64,000 bases of DNA. Origin: Mesorhizobium terrae (GTDB lineage: Bacteria; Pseudomonadota; Alphaproteobacteria; Rhizobiales; Rhizobiaceae). Where the stretch lies: the NCBI RefSeq assembly GCF_008727715.1, contig NZ_CP044218.1, forward strand, positions 2,170,001 through 2,234,000, read 5' to 3'. Of this stretch, positions 55,141-63,713 are shown piece by piece. Under the pieces are notes generated by a model that did no database searches, was not told the origin of the DNA, and saw only the letters and a program-made list of their open reading frames with translations. Every line of letters begins with the position of its first letter. Within the stretch, counting starts at the first letter, position 1. A program made the translations under genes and the position numbers.

Positions 55141-55890
55141 CTAAGCCGCGCTGAGCTTGGCCAGCGTTGCGTCGTCGACCTCGAAATTGGCGTAGACGTT
55201 CTGGACGTCGTCGTCGTCTTCCAGCGTCGCCACCAGCTTCATCAGCGACTGCGCGCGTTCTTCGTCGACCGGGATGTTGTTCTGCGGCTTCCAGATCGCC
55301 TTGACCGATTCCGCCTCGCCGAGCGCGCCTTCGAGCGCTTTGGAGACTTCGCCGAGATTTTCGAAGGCGCAGTAGATGGTGTGGCCTTCCTCGTCGGTCT
55401 CGACATCGTCGGCACCGGCGTCGATCGCCGCTTCCATCACCTTGTCGGCGTTGCCGGCCTTGGCCGGATAGACGATTTCGCCGATGCGATCCCACATGAA
55501 GGAGACCGAGCCGGTTTCGCCCATGGCGCCGCCGGCCTTGGTGAAGGCCGCGCGCACATTGGAGGCGGAGCGGTTGCGGTTGTCGGTCAGCGCCTCGACG
55601 ATCAGCGCGACGCCACCCGGGCCATAGCCTTCGTAGCGCACTTCCTCGTAGTTCTCGGCGTCGCCGCCGGAAGCCTTGTTGATGGCGCGCTGGATGTTGT
55701 CCTTCGGCATCGACTCGGCCTTGGCGTTCTGGATGGCCAGACGCAGACGCGGGTTCATCGCCGGGTCGGGCATCCCCTGCTTGGCGGCGACGGTGATTTC
55801 GCGGGCGAGCTTGGAGAAGATCTTCGAGCGGACCGCGTCCTGGCGGCCCTTGCGATGCATGATGTTTTTAAACTGTGAATGGCCGGCCAT
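55141..55890 (-). CDS. yebC: YebC/TACO1-family protein
   Basis: 249 residues, cytosolic. The start [20 protein letters not shown] is family-typical, as are the DNPRL-like [20 protein letters not shown] segment and [22 protein letters not shown]. Proteins of this family aid translation of polyproline stretches or act as regulators. In many alphaproteobacteria yebC lies beside ruvC; here it is about 33 kb away, beside unrelated genes. The 284 bases between this start and the next gene show only its promoter region. Confidence 0.95.
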   Translation of the reverse strand: MAGHSQFKNIMHRKGRQDAVRSKIFSKLAREITVAAKQGMPDPAMNPRLRLAIQNAKAESMPKDNIQRAINKASGGDAENYEEVRYEGYGPGGVALIVEALTDNRNRSASNVRAAFTKAGGAMGETGSVSFMWDRIGEIVYPAKAGNADKVMEAAIDAGADDVETDEEGHTIYCAFENLGEVSKALEGALGEAESVKAIWKPQNNIPVDEERAQSLMKLVATLEDDDDVQNVYANFEVDDATLAKLSAA

Positions 55891-56174
55891 GGCACCCCTA
55901 CGGTCTGTTCGCGGCTGTGTTGAGATGGGCGGCTTATAAATAAATCGGCTCAACACGTCCAGATACGACCGCCGAGATGCCGAGGCCGCGCCTTGCGCGC
56001 AAGGCCTGATACCCATGCCAAAGTGAACAGAAGTCGGGATAGCGGCCGCGAGTGAAAAAATTTGGCGCTTTCGGATCAAGGACCTGCGCGAAACAGGCGG
56101 CTTTTCGCGCCCGGTTTTTATTCACTGCCCCTCGGGATCGCGAATAATAGGCTTCTTTTCGCGAACGATCGGCC

Positions 56175-57245
56175 TCAATAACCGGCTTTGATTTTCTCGA
56201 ACTCGGCGACCATGCGCTGTTTCAGCTCCGCCGGCAGCGGCTGCTGGAAGAGGGTCTTGTCGAGGAAGGCGTCGAGGTTGTCGAAACCCCGGTCGGCAAG
56301 CAGCTTCTTGTCGACCGAGGCCATGCCAGCGGCGTTGCCATGACCGTAGCCGAAGGTGGTGACGATGTGGCTCGACACATTCGGCGCGTTGACGGCGTTG
56401 AAGAAGTCGTAGGCCTCGTCGACATGGGCGGCGTCTTTCAGCAGCGTATAACCGCACACCCAGGTCGACAGGCCTTCCCTGGTGTCGCGGTTCATCTCCA
56501 GCGGCACGCCCTGGCCCTTCAGCGTGACATAGGTTTCGGCCCAGCCCCAGGCGAGGTCGATCTCGCTGCCGGTGAAGGCCTGGTTGATGGAGGTGTCGTC
56601 GGTCCAGTAGAAGCGGACGTTCTTGTGCACCTGGCGCAGGAAGTCAGCGGCTTCCTTGAACTGGGCGTCGGTCATCTTGGTCCAGTCCTTCAGCCCGATG
56701 ACGAGGCTGGCCAGCGCGAAGGCGTCGTCGACATTGTCGCCGATGGTGACGCGGCCCTGGAATTTCGGGTCGGCGAAGATGCGCAGCGACTTCGCGTCCT
56801 CGGGCGTCACCTTGTCGGTGCGGTAGATCAGCGAGGACGTGCCCCAGTCGAACGGCATCAGCCATGCCTTGCCGTCGCCGCTGGTGACGAGGTCCTTCAT
56901 CTTCATCAGCCCGGGGTTGATGTCCTTCCAGCCGGTGATCCTGGATGTGTCGAGCGGCTGCAGCAGGCCGGCGTCACGCCATTTCACCACGCTCTGGGCG
57001 CAGGGGTGGCCGACATCGGCCTTGAAGCCGGCGCGCAGCTTCTCGAAGGCCTCGTCCTCGTCGCCGAAGAAGGAGAAGCTCGGTTCGGCGCTGTATTTGG
57101 CGGCGTAGTCGGGGTGCAGCAGCGGGTCCTCATAACCCGACCAGTCGAACACGACGAGGTCGCCGCCAGCGGCGAAGGCCGCGGTTCCGGCGGCAGCGCT
57201 GGCGAGTGTTGCGGCTAAGAGGATAGGGCGAAACGTAAAGGCCAT
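56175..57245 (-). CDS. ABC transporter substrate-binding protein (PotD-like), copy 1
   Basis: 356 residues. A signal peptide (MAFTFRPILLAATLASAAAGTAAFA, residues 1-25) is followed by a two-lobe periplasmic binding fold of the polyamine type (DLVVFDWSGYEDPLLHPDYAAKY, GDEDEAFEKLRAGF, WGWAETYVTL, EGLSTWVCGY). It is close to copy 2 at 60.3-61.4 kb: long identical stretches such as GDNVDDA and DFLRQVHKNV. Ligand: polyamine or quaternary amine, not decided. No permease or ATPase gene is in the window, so it must use one encoded elsewhere. Last gene of the amine cluster. Confidence 0.93.
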   Translation of the reverse strand: MAFTFRPILLAATLASAAAGTAAFAAGGDLVVFDWSGYEDPLLHPDYAAKYSAEPSFSFFGDEDEAFEKLRAGFKADVGHPCAQSVVKWRDAGLLQPLDTSRITGWKDINPGLMKMKDLVTSGDGKAWLMPFDWGTSSLIYRTDKVTPEDAKSLRIFADPKFQGRVTIGDNVDDAFALASLVIGLKDWTKMTDAQFKEAADFLRQVHKNVRFYWTDDTSINQAFTGSEIDLAWGWAETYVTLKGQGVPLEMNRDTREGLSTWVCGYTLLKDAAHVDEAYDFFNAVNAPNVSSHIVTTFGYGHGNAAGMASVDKKLLADRGFDNLDAFLDKTLFQQPLPAELKQRMVAEFEKIKAGY

Positions 57246-57403
57246 GGCGCGAGAGCTCCCGATCGCAAAACGGCATGTCGATCGAGGTTAGGAGAAATTT
57301 CTCGCCTTGACGAGGGCAGCCGCCTTACCCTGCCTGGGGACCAGGGCGGAAGTTGAAGGACCCCGGCTGCGGGCCGGGACCGACCGCCGATTGGCGCGCC
57401 CGC

Positions 57404-58957
57404 TCACGAGACCGGTTCAGCGCCGCCTTGCCCGGTTCGCTTCGCGATGAAGGCGTCGAGGACCTCGGCGCGGCCGGCGGTGGAGGCCGGAGGCTCGAAT
57501 TCAGCGAGCGTTCGTTTCCAGACGGTGTTGGCGCGCTCCGTCGCCGTGCGCGAGCCTGCCTCGGTCCACGAGCCGAAATTGGAGAGATCGGCGACCAGCG
57601 GTTCGTAGAAGGCGGTGCGATAGCGCGTCATGGTGTGCCGCGCGGCGAAGAAATGTCCGCCCGGCTGCACCTCGGCGATGGCATCGAAGCCGATCGCGTC
57701 GGCATCGCCCGGGACGGCGGCGCAGAGTTCGGCGATGGTCTGCAGCGCCTCGATGTCGGTGACCAGCTTTTCGAAGGAAACGCTCAGGCCGCCTTCCAGC
57801 CAGCCGGCGGCGTGGATGCACATCGTGGCTCCCGCCAGCACCGTGCCCCACAGCGAGAACTGGGTTTCGTGCGCGGCCTGCGCGTCGGAAACATTGGCGG
57901 CGCTGCCGCCGCCGGAACGCCATGGCAGGCCGATGAAGCGCGCGAGCTGGCCGGAGCCGAGCGTCGCCTTGACATGTTCGGGCGTGCCGAAGGCCGGAGC
58001 ACCGGACTTCATGTCGACATTGGAGGAGAAGCTGCCATAGACCACCGGCGCGCCGGCGCGGCTGATCTGGGCGAGCGCCAGCCCGGCCAGCGCCTCGGCA
58101 TGCTGCAGCGTGAGCGCGCCGGCAACCGTGATGGGCGCCATGGCACCGGCCAGGCAGAAGGGCGTGATGACCGACATCTGGCCGGCCCGCGCGAAGTCGA
58201 TGATGCCTTGCGCCATCGGAATGTCGAGCATGCGGGGCGAATTGGTGTTGATGACGGTGTAGCAGTAAACGTTCGACAGGAAGTCGTCGTCGGAAAGGCC
58301 ACGCGCCAGGCGCAGCATCTCGAAACAGTCTTCAACCTGCGGCGCGCCGCGCGCGAAGACAAAGGGCAGCTTGTCGGAAAGCGTCAACTGCGCCCGGTTG
58401 ACCGCATAGTGGCGGAACCGGTTGTCGACGTCCTGGGCCTCGATGAACGGGCCCATCATATGCAGGGCATCGAAGCTCTGGACGATGCGGACAAGATTCT
58501 CGAAATCGGCGAGGTTGCCGGGGCGGCGGCCCCGGTCGAGGTTCGTCACGTTGGGGGCGCCGGAGCCCGCCAGGAAACTGAGCGTGCCCGTTTCCAGCAC
58601 AAGGTCCCTCGATCGGTCGCCGGCATAGGCCCGGATCGACTTCGGCGCGGAGGCAAGGGCTGCCGTGACGATGTCGCGGCCGATGCGCACCATTTGCGTC
58701 TCTTCATCGACGACGGCGCCGGCGCGACGGTAGAGTTCGCGCGCTTCCGCCAGCAGCACCTTGATGCCGAGCTCTTCCAGCACGCGCAGCGCGGTGTCGT
58801 GGATGGCGGCTACCTGGTCCTCGGAAAACACCGGCTGCGGCAGGAAGGGGTTGCGCAGAGTGCGGTAGTCGGGCTTGCGCCGCGCGGCGTTCCCCGCTTC
58901 GTCACCCCTGACGCGCCGTCTTTCGCGGCGGCTCTCCGTCACCACTGCGTCGATCAT
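57404..58957 (-). CDS. MttB-family methyltransferase without pyrrolysine
   Basis: 517 residues, TIM-barrel corrinoid methyltransferase superfamily (trimethylamine methyltransferase-like). Conserved stretches include IHDTALRVLEELGIKVL near the start, FLAGSGAPNVTNLDRGRRP, and VQPGGHFFAARHTMTRYR near the end. The frame has no internal TAG, so it is of the non-pyrrolysine type, whose characterised members demethylate glycine betaine, proline betaine or carnitine. No corrinoid protein or partner methyltransferase is visible nearby, so an acceptor must be supplied elsewhere. Neighbours suggest a methylated amine substrate (inference). Confidence 0.9.
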   Translation of the reverse strand: MIDAVVTESRRERRRVRGDEAGNAARRKPDYRTLRNPFLPQPVFSEDQVAAIHDTALRVLEELGIKVLLAEARELYRRAGAVVDEETQMVRIGRDIVTAALASAPKSIRAYAGDRSRDLVLETGTLSFLAGSGAPNVTNLDRGRRPGNLADFENLVRIVQSFDALHMMGPFIEAQDVDNRFRHYAVNRAQLTLSDKLPFVFARGAPQVEDCFEMLRLARGLSDDDFLSNVYCYTVINTNSPRMLDIPMAQGIIDFARAGQMSVITPFCLAGAMAPITVAGALTLQHAEALAGLALAQISRAGAPVVYGSFSSNVDMKSGAPAFGTPEHVKATLGSGQLARFIGLPWRSGGGSAANVSDAQAAHETQFSLWGTVLAGATMCIHAAGWLEGGLSVSFEKLVTDIEALQTIAELCAAVPGDADAIGFDAIAEVQPGGHFFAARHTMTRYRTAFYEPLVADLSNFGSWTEAGSRTATERANTVWKRTLAEFEPPASTAGRAEVLDAFIAKRTGQGGAEPVS

Positions 58958-59048
58958 GGCCGCGACGATATCGGTATTGGCGGACCGGGTTCCGCCGGAA
59001 AAACGACGCCGGCGGGTCGCGTTTTCGGGCCCAGGTCGGCGCGAGGTT

Positions 59049-60341
59049 TTACCCTAGCGGGTCGAGGCCGACCGGCAGGTCGAACATATCGCAGACCGCT
59101 TCCGCCGCCCGGCGCCCGCTGACGATGGCGCCTTCGACATAGCCGGGAAAAGACAGCGACAATTCCGAACAGGCGAAATGGATCGGCGACGCGCCGGCGC
59201 GAAGTACGGCTTCGGCATCCTGCGCGGAAAAATCGGCGACGCTGTCGCTGTAGCCGCCACCGCTCCACGGCTCGTCGCTCCAGTCGCGGGCGGCAAAGTC
59301 GAGCACGTCGCGGGCGTCGGTGCCGAGCGCCGCGACCAGCCGGTCCAGCACCTCGGCGCGCATGCCGTCGGCGCCGAGCGCGCGCAGCCGCAAGGCCAGC
59401 GGACCGCCGGCGAAGACGGTCAGGATCGTGTGGCCGTCGTCGCGGCTGGTGTCGCAGGCGAACAGCCCGTGGATGTCGCGCCACAACACCATGCCGTTGC
59501 GGCCCTCGTCGCGCCAGAAGGCGCGGGCGTAGCGAAGCCGCATCTTGATGACCGTGCCGCAGCGCCAGGCGCCGAGCGCCCCGGCGAGCTGCGCCGGCAA
59601 GGGCGGCGAAAAGGCGATGCGGCTGGCGGTGACGGGCGGCACGGCGACGACGACGTGTAGCGCCTGAAACGGACCGGCCGGCGTCACCACAACAACGCCA
59701 GACTCTTCGCGGCGGATTTCGGTTACCGGCGTCGACAGGCGGATGCGGTCACCGAGCCCGGCAGCGAGGTCCTCGGCAAGCCGGTGCATGGTCTCGCCCG
59801 GAAAATATTGCAGCTCCGAGACCTCGTTGGTGATGCGACGGTCATTGTCGACGAGGTACCACAGGGGCACGGCGTCGAGCGGCTGGCACCACAGGCCCTC
59901 TATGGTCGACCGGAAAGCCGACTTGGCATCGGCGGCGTCCGGCTGGCGGGCCAGCCAGTCCGCCACGCTGAGGTCGCGAATGGCCGGATCGGCGGGGTCG
60001 ATCGCGTTCATGCGCTCGCGAATGGCGAAACTGGCCAGCCAGAGCGCCTCGCCGTCTTCCTCCGACATGGACGGTTGCAGGGTGAAGGCACCGTCGGTGG
60101 GCGCCGGCACCAGGGTCTTGCCGTGGCGGAATGCCAACGCCATCACCTGAGGCATGTCCTCGCACAGGAACTGGCCGCCGCTGTCGTAGCGGTCGCCGAG
60201 ACCATCGATCCGGGATTCGACGCGACCGCCGACGCGCTGGCGCGCCTCCAGCACCAGCACTTCGAGGCCGGCGTCGCGCAGGGCCAATGCAGCAGAAAGG
60301 CCGGCAAAGCCGGCCCCGATGACGATCACGTCATGGATCAT
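59049..60341 (-). CDS. FAD-dependent amine oxidase
   Basis: 430 residues. The FAD motif is DVIVIGAGFAGLSAALAL at residues 4-21, with ARQRVGGRVES as the second dinucleotide contact and the C-terminal FACSELSLSFPGYVEGAIVSGRRAAE closing the flavin site. Monoamine or polyamine oxidase family. The ATG at 60339-60341 is preferred; TTG 60350, overlapping the stop of the upstream binding-protein gene, is also possible. It lies 91 bases ahead of the MttB gene and should oxidise an amine delivered by the cluster's binding proteins (inference). Confidence 0.9.
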   Translation of the reverse strand: MIHDVIVIGAGFAGLSAALALRDAGLEVLVLEARQRVGGRVESRIDGLGDRYDSGGQFLCEDMPQVMALAFRHGKTLVPAPTDGAFTLQPSMSEEDGEALWLASFAIRERMNAIDPADPAIRDLSVADWLARQPDAADAKSAFRSTIEGLWCQPLDAVPLWYLVDNDRRITNEVSELQYFPGETMHRLAEDLAAGLGDRIRLSTPVTEIRREESGVVVVTPAGPFQALHVVVAVPPVTASRIAFSPPLPAQLAGALGAWRCGTVIKMRLRYARAFWRDEGRNGMVLWRDIHGLFACDTSRDDGHTILTVFAGGPLALRLRALGADGMRAEVLDRLVAALGTDARDVLDFAARDWSDEPWSGGGYSDSVADFSAQDAEAVLRAGASPIHFACSELSLSFPGYVEGAIVSGRRAAEAVCDMFDLPVGLDPLG

Positions 60342-60346
60342 GCCGT

Positions 60347-61429
60347 TCAATACCCCGCTTTGATCTTCTCGAATTCGGCAATCATCTTCTGCTTGAGTTC
60401 CGCCGGGATCGGCGACTGGAACAGCGTCTTGTCGACGAATTTGTCGACATCGTCGTAACCCTTGCCCTTGAGCAGGGCCGGGTCGACCGCCGCCATGCCC
60501 TTGGCATTGGCCTGACCGTAACCCCAGTTCTTGACCAGCACATTGGCGACGTCGGGCTCGTTGATGGCGTTGAGGAAATCATAAGCCTGGTCGGCATTGC
60601 CGGGGGCGTCCTTCAGCCTGACATAGCCGCAGACCCAGGTGGAGATGCCTTCCTTGGTGTCACGGTTGGCCTTGATCGGGGCGCCGGCCAGCACCGACTG
60701 CGCGGTGGCGTCGTTCCAGGCCCAGGCGAGGTCGATCTCGTTGCCGGTCAGCGCCTGGACGATGTTGGTGGTGTCGGTCCAGTAGAGCCGGACATTCTTG
60801 TGCACTTGCCGCAGGAAGTCCGACGCCTGCTTGAACTGGTCGTCGGTCATCTGGGTCCAGTCCTTCAGCCCGATGACGAGAGCGGCCAGCGCGTAGGCGT
60901 CGTCGACATTGTCGCCGATCGAGACGCGACCCTTGAATTTGGGGTCGGCGAAGGCCTTCAGCGACTGAACGTCCTTTTCATCGACCTTATCGGAATTATA
61001 GGTGAGCTGGGTGTTGCCCCAGTCCCAGGGCATGAACCAGGCGGTGCCGTCGGCCGAGGTGGCCAGGTCCTTCATCTTCATGATGCCGGGGTTCAGGTCC
61101 TTCCAGGCGGTGATCTTGGAGGTGTCGAGCGGCTGCAGCAGGCCGGCGTCGCGCCATTTCACCACGCTTTGCGAACAGGGATGGGCAAGGTCGGACTTGA
61201 AGCCGGAGCGCAGCTTCTCGAACGCCTCGTCCTCGTCGCCGAAGAAGGCGTAGGTCGGGGCGCTGCCCTGTTTCTCGGTGTATTTGGGATGGAATTCCGG
61301 CAGCTCGTAACCCGCCCAGTCAAAGACGACCAGGTCGCTGCCAGCGGAATGCGAGGCGGTGGTTGCCGCCGCCGCCAAAACGCCTGCCAGCGCCAATGCC
61401 ATCGTCCAATAGCGGGTTTTCGTCTTCAT
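60347..61429 (-). CDS. ABC transporter substrate-binding protein (PotD-like), copy 2
   Basis: 360 residues, signal peptide (MKTKTRYWTMALALAGVLAA) cut near residue 28-29. The same architecture as copy 1 with clear sequence identity (GDEDEAFEKLRSGF, HPCSQSVVKWRDAGLLQPLD, EGISTWVCGYVRLKD, AEFEKIKAGY at the end). Differences sit in the pocket region (WFMPWDWGNTQLTYNSD, WAWNDATAQSVL in place of WGWAETYVTL), so the ligands may differ. The stop is 5 bases before the amine oxidase ATG. AGGGGAATCCAG precedes its ATG. Confidence 0.93.
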   Translation of the reverse strand: MKTKTRYWTMALALAGVLAAAATTASHSAGSDLVVFDWAGYELPEFHPKYTEKQGSAPTYAFFGDEDEAFEKLRSGFKSDLAHPCSQSVVKWRDAGLLQPLDTSKITAWKDLNPGIMKMKDLATSADGTAWFMPWDWGNTQLTYNSDKVDEKDVQSLKAFADPKFKGRVSIGDNVDDAYALAALVIGLKDWTQMTDDQFKQASDFLRQVHKNVRLYWTDTTNIVQALTGNEIDLAWAWNDATAQSVLAGAPIKANRDTKEGISTWVCGYVRLKDAPGNADQAYDFLNAINEPDVANVLVKNWGYGQANAKGMAAVDPALLKGKGYDDVDKFVDKTLFQSPIPAELKQKMIAEFEKIKAGY

Positions 61430-61472
61430 CTGGATTCCCCTTTTGCTGCGGGCCGGCGCCCGTTCGTTGTTG

Positions 61473-62192
61473 TCAGGTCGCCATACGGCGGATTCCGCTC
61501 GCCGCGCGGGCGAAGTGTTTCGGGAACGCGGTGAGCAGGAATTCATTGGCCGAGGTCAGCGCCGTCTCCCGCGACACGTCCTCGACGCCCATCATCAACC
61601 GCAGCCAAAGCCCTTCCAGAAGCGCGCTCAACGACAGCGCGAGCGCCTGCGGCTCGTAGGCATAGCCTGCCTGCTGGCCGAGCTTGCCGCAGAGGTCTTG
61701 CATCAGGTTCTGGTAGGCGGCGTCGCGCGCGCCCGACAAAGCCTGATAGGTGGGGCGCGACTTGGCCTCGCCCCAGAAGGCGCACCAGGCGGCGAGTTTG
61801 CGCTTGTTGCAGACGGCGCGGTCGAAATCCGCCACCACCAGGGCCAGCAATTGGGCGGCCGGATCGTCTCCGGCCTTGGTGTAGGCGGCGCGCCAATGCG
61901 CCGAATATTCGTCGTACATATGCTGCAGCGTGGCGACGAGCAGCTTCTCCTTGCTCTCGAAATGGAAGTTGACGATGCCGCGCGACAGGCCGGCGCCGTC
62001 GGCGACGTCGGCCATGGTGGTGTCGGCATAACCGCGCTTGGCCAGCGAATCGATCGTTGCCTCGATCAGCTGCAGCCGGCGCACTTCCTTCGAGGCCTTG
62101 CGGCCGCGCTTTTCAGGCCCGCCCCGCTGCTCGGGCTCGGCGGGTTGTTCTTCCAGGTCGATGGTCTTCATCGGCGAAACGGTCTCCTGCAT
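61473..62192 (-). CDS. BetI-like TetR-family regulator
   Basis: 239 residues. The HTH lies near 45-95 (YADTTMADVADGAGLSRGIVNFHFESKEKLLVATL). The C-terminal domain has the BetI-type pattern KLAAWCAFWGEAKSRPTY and LSALLEGLWLRLMMG. BetI senses choline and represses glycine-betaine genes, so a choline- or betaine-like ligand is plausible here. It starts 6 bases after the methyltransferase stop and precedes binding-protein copy 2 by 43 bases. A downstream ATG at 62171 is an alternative start. Confidence 0.88.
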   Translation of the reverse strand: MQETVSPMKTIDLEEQPAEPEQRGGPEKRGRKASKEVRRLQLIEATIDSLAKRGYADTTMADVADGAGLSRGIVNFHFESKEKLLVATLQHMYDEYSAHWRAAYTKAGDDPAAQLLALVVADFDRAVCNKRKLAAWCAFWGEAKSRPTYQALSGARDAAYQNLMQDLCGKLGQQAGYAYEPQALALSLSALLEGLWLRLMMGVEDVSRETALTSANEFLLTAFPKHFARAASGIRRMAT

Positions 62193-62198
62193 ACCCGG

Positions 62199-63014
62199 CT
62201 ATCCAATCTCGCCGGGCTTCCAGCCGCGCAGATGAGTGGGGCGGTGCTCGCCCGAGTCAAGCACCTTCTGCATCGCCTCCCAGGTGCGGATGTTCTTGTC
62301 GACATAGGCGGCGCCGACCGCCCTGGCGGCAACCGCGTAGAGCGGGCCTTTCAGGCGTTCCAGTTCCGCCCGCGCCACCTCGCGATACCACGGGTTGCGG
62401 TCGCGGGTGGCGACGCCGACGAAGCCGGCCTCGCGCATCGCCTCGGCATAACGCATCGGCGAGGCCATGGCGAAGGACAGGCCCTCGGCGGCGACATAGT
62501 TCTTCATCGCCGGGGACGGCTCGTCGTCATGGCCGATCAGCCAGTCGCTGGCGGCAAAGACGCCGCCTGGCTTCAGCACCCGGAAGATCTCGGCAAACAG
62601 CGCCTCCTTGTCGGGCACATGCAGCAGCGCGTCCTTGGAAAAGACGACGTCGAAGGAGGCGTCGGCGAAGGGCAGCGGGCCCGGCGGGGCCTGGACGAAG
62701 ACGGCGCGTCCTTTTATCTCAGCCGCCTTCGCCCGCCCGCGCGCCGCCTCTACGACCGGCAGTTCCACGTCGAAACCCGTCACCTTGGCCAAGCCATGCC
62801 TAACAAGCAGGTGCAGCGTGATGCCGCCGGCGCCGCAGCCGATATCGAGCAGGCTCTTGCCCTCAAGGGCGAGGCCCTCGACGATGCGGTCGACCTCGTC
62901 GGGGCCGCCGGGCGACAGATAACCTTCGCCCCAGAGCGCGGCCAGGAAGCGGATCGCGGCATCGTCATATTCCGGGCCGGCATCCGGTGCGCCCGCATGC
63001 GTCGTCCTGCTCAT
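62199..63014 (-). CDS. SAM-dependent methyltransferase (PEAMT-like)
   Basis: 271 residues. Motif I is [16 protein letters not shown] near residue 53, with [13 protein letters not shown] after it. The leading [17 protein letters not shown] resembles the GEGF-SGG stretch of phosphoethanolamine and glycine/sarcosine N-methyltransferases. The [18 protein letters not shown] motif III and the [16 protein letters not shown] region are also typical. Likely acceptor: an amine or its derivative. First gene of the amine cluster; ATG 63012-63014 is chosen because the upstream in-frame stretch has no coding character. Confidence 0.87.
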   Translation of the reverse strand: MSRTTHAGAPDAGPEYDDAAIRFLAALWGEGYLSPGGPDEVDRIVEGLALEGKSLLDIGCGAGGITLHLLVRHGLAKVTGFDVELPVVEAARGRAKAAEIKGRAVFVQAPPGPLPFADASFDVVFSKDALLHVPDKEALFAEIFRVLKPGGVFAASDWLIGHDDEPSPAMKNYVAAEGLSFAMASPMRYAEAMREAGFVGVATRDRNPWYREVARAELERLKGPLYAVAARAVGAAYVDKNIRTWEAMQKVLDSGEHRPTHLRGWKPGEIG

Positions 63015-63103
63015 CGGGTATCGACCCCAAGTGCTGACTGACTGTTTCCGATGCCACAAAGCGTAGCGCGTCGGCGGGAAAACGCAAGATAATTTGCTGA
63101 ACA

Positions 63104-63118
63104 TTCATTCAATATGAA
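63104..63118. promoter_or_regulatory. Possible regulator site ahead of the amine cluster
   Basis: TTCAT-TCAAT-ATGAA, 5-base inverted arms, 90 bases upstream of the methyltransferase ATG, with AGATAA (63088-63093, TTATCT on the minus strand) as a possible -10. It may be the site of the BetI-like regulator. Confidence 0.35.
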
Positions 63119-63144
63119 CAGGGCGGGTCGGGCCGTGGCATCTT

Positions 63145-63178
63145 CGGCAGTCGGCAGTCGGCAGTCGGCAGTCGGCAG
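63145..63178. repeat. Heptanucleotide tandem repeat
   Basis: CGGCAGT repeated 4.9 times without error. It lies between the amine cluster and the small gene at 63.2 kb, outside coding sequence. A seven-base unit can change copy number by slippage. Confidence 0.8.
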
Positions 63179-63243
63179 CGCCGTGTCGTTCTGGCATGAT
63201 GCCGGCGCCGGTCGGTGGGGCGGGCGCTCGCGAGGTGGATCTG

Positions 63244-63483
63244 ATGACGGAAGCCGAGGACGCCGAGGCGCTGGAACAATGGGCGCTGGTCAACACGCCG
63301 CTCGGCGAAGCCTGGTCGGGCCGCGCCCGCTACGCGGCGGCGATGTATTTCTACAAGCGCGGCGAGATGGATGCCGAGACGCTCGAAGTCTACCGCATCT
63401 GCTCCCGGCTCGACGCCGAGGACCCGCTGGCGATCATCCGCGATCGTAAGGTGGGCAAGGCGTGGCTGGAGCGGATGGGTTGA
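63244..63483 (+). CDS. Small conserved-looking hypothetical protein
   Basis: 79 residues, soluble (MTEAEDAEALEQWALVNTPL to VGKAWLERMG), helical, with central residues YAAAMYFYKRGEMDAETLE. No motif known to me. ATG 63244 is preferred; a longer frame starts at 63196. Third-position GC is that of the neighbours, so it is probably a real gene. It is followed by two inverted RIME-like repeats. Confidence 0.65.
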   Translation: MTEAEDAEALEQWALVNTPLGEAWSGRARYAAAMYFYKRGEMDAETLEVYRICSRLDAEDPLAIIRDRKVGKAWLERMG

Positions 63484-63490
63484 GGGGGGT

Positions 63491-63552
63491 CTTCCTTCTC
63501 CCCTTGCGGGAGAAGGTGGATCGGCGCGTAGCGCCGAGACGGATGAGGGGTG
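63491..63552 (+). repeat. RIME-like intergenic repeat, left copy
   Basis: Begins CTTCCTTCTCCCCTTGCGGG and ends GGATGAGGGGTG, the usual two ends of the Rhizobium intergenic mosaic element (RIME-type), with a GGCGCGTAGCGCC inner palindrome. The right copy is inverted and lies 76 bases away. Confidence 0.7.
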
Positions 63553-63628
63553 TTGGCCGGAGCGCAGCTTTGCAGGATGAGGTGTCGTTGAATTGAGGCG
63601 CTGGTTCTGAAGCGCCTCGTTTCTTCCA

Positions 63629-63706
63629 GCACCCCTCATCCGACCTCGCCCGCGGCGGCTTTGCCGCCGGGGCTCGGCCACCTTCTCCCACAAGGGGAGA
63701 AGGAAG
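63629..63706 (-). repeat. RIME-like intergenic repeat, right copy (inverted)
   Basis: Opens CACCCCTCATCCGACCTCG and closes GGGGAGAAGGAAG, the reverse complement of the left copy's ends, with a different inner part (CGGCGGCTTTGCCGCCG hairpin). The pair could fold into a long hairpin. Confidence 0.7.
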
Positions 63707-63713
63707 CGGCGCA

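Noticed and set aside
57404..58957. Pyrrolysine-encoding trimethylamine methyltransferase
   Set aside because: The frame has no in-frame TAG and no pyl genes are near, so it is of the non-pyrrolysine MttB type.
57353..59122. Long plus-strand reading frame opposite the MttB-family gene (589 codons)
   Set aside because: Antisense shadow of a high-GC gene; no domain features, whereas the minus strand has a coherent protein.
63145..63178. CRISPR-like array
   Set aside because: The unit is seven bases with no spacers; it is a simple tandem repeat.
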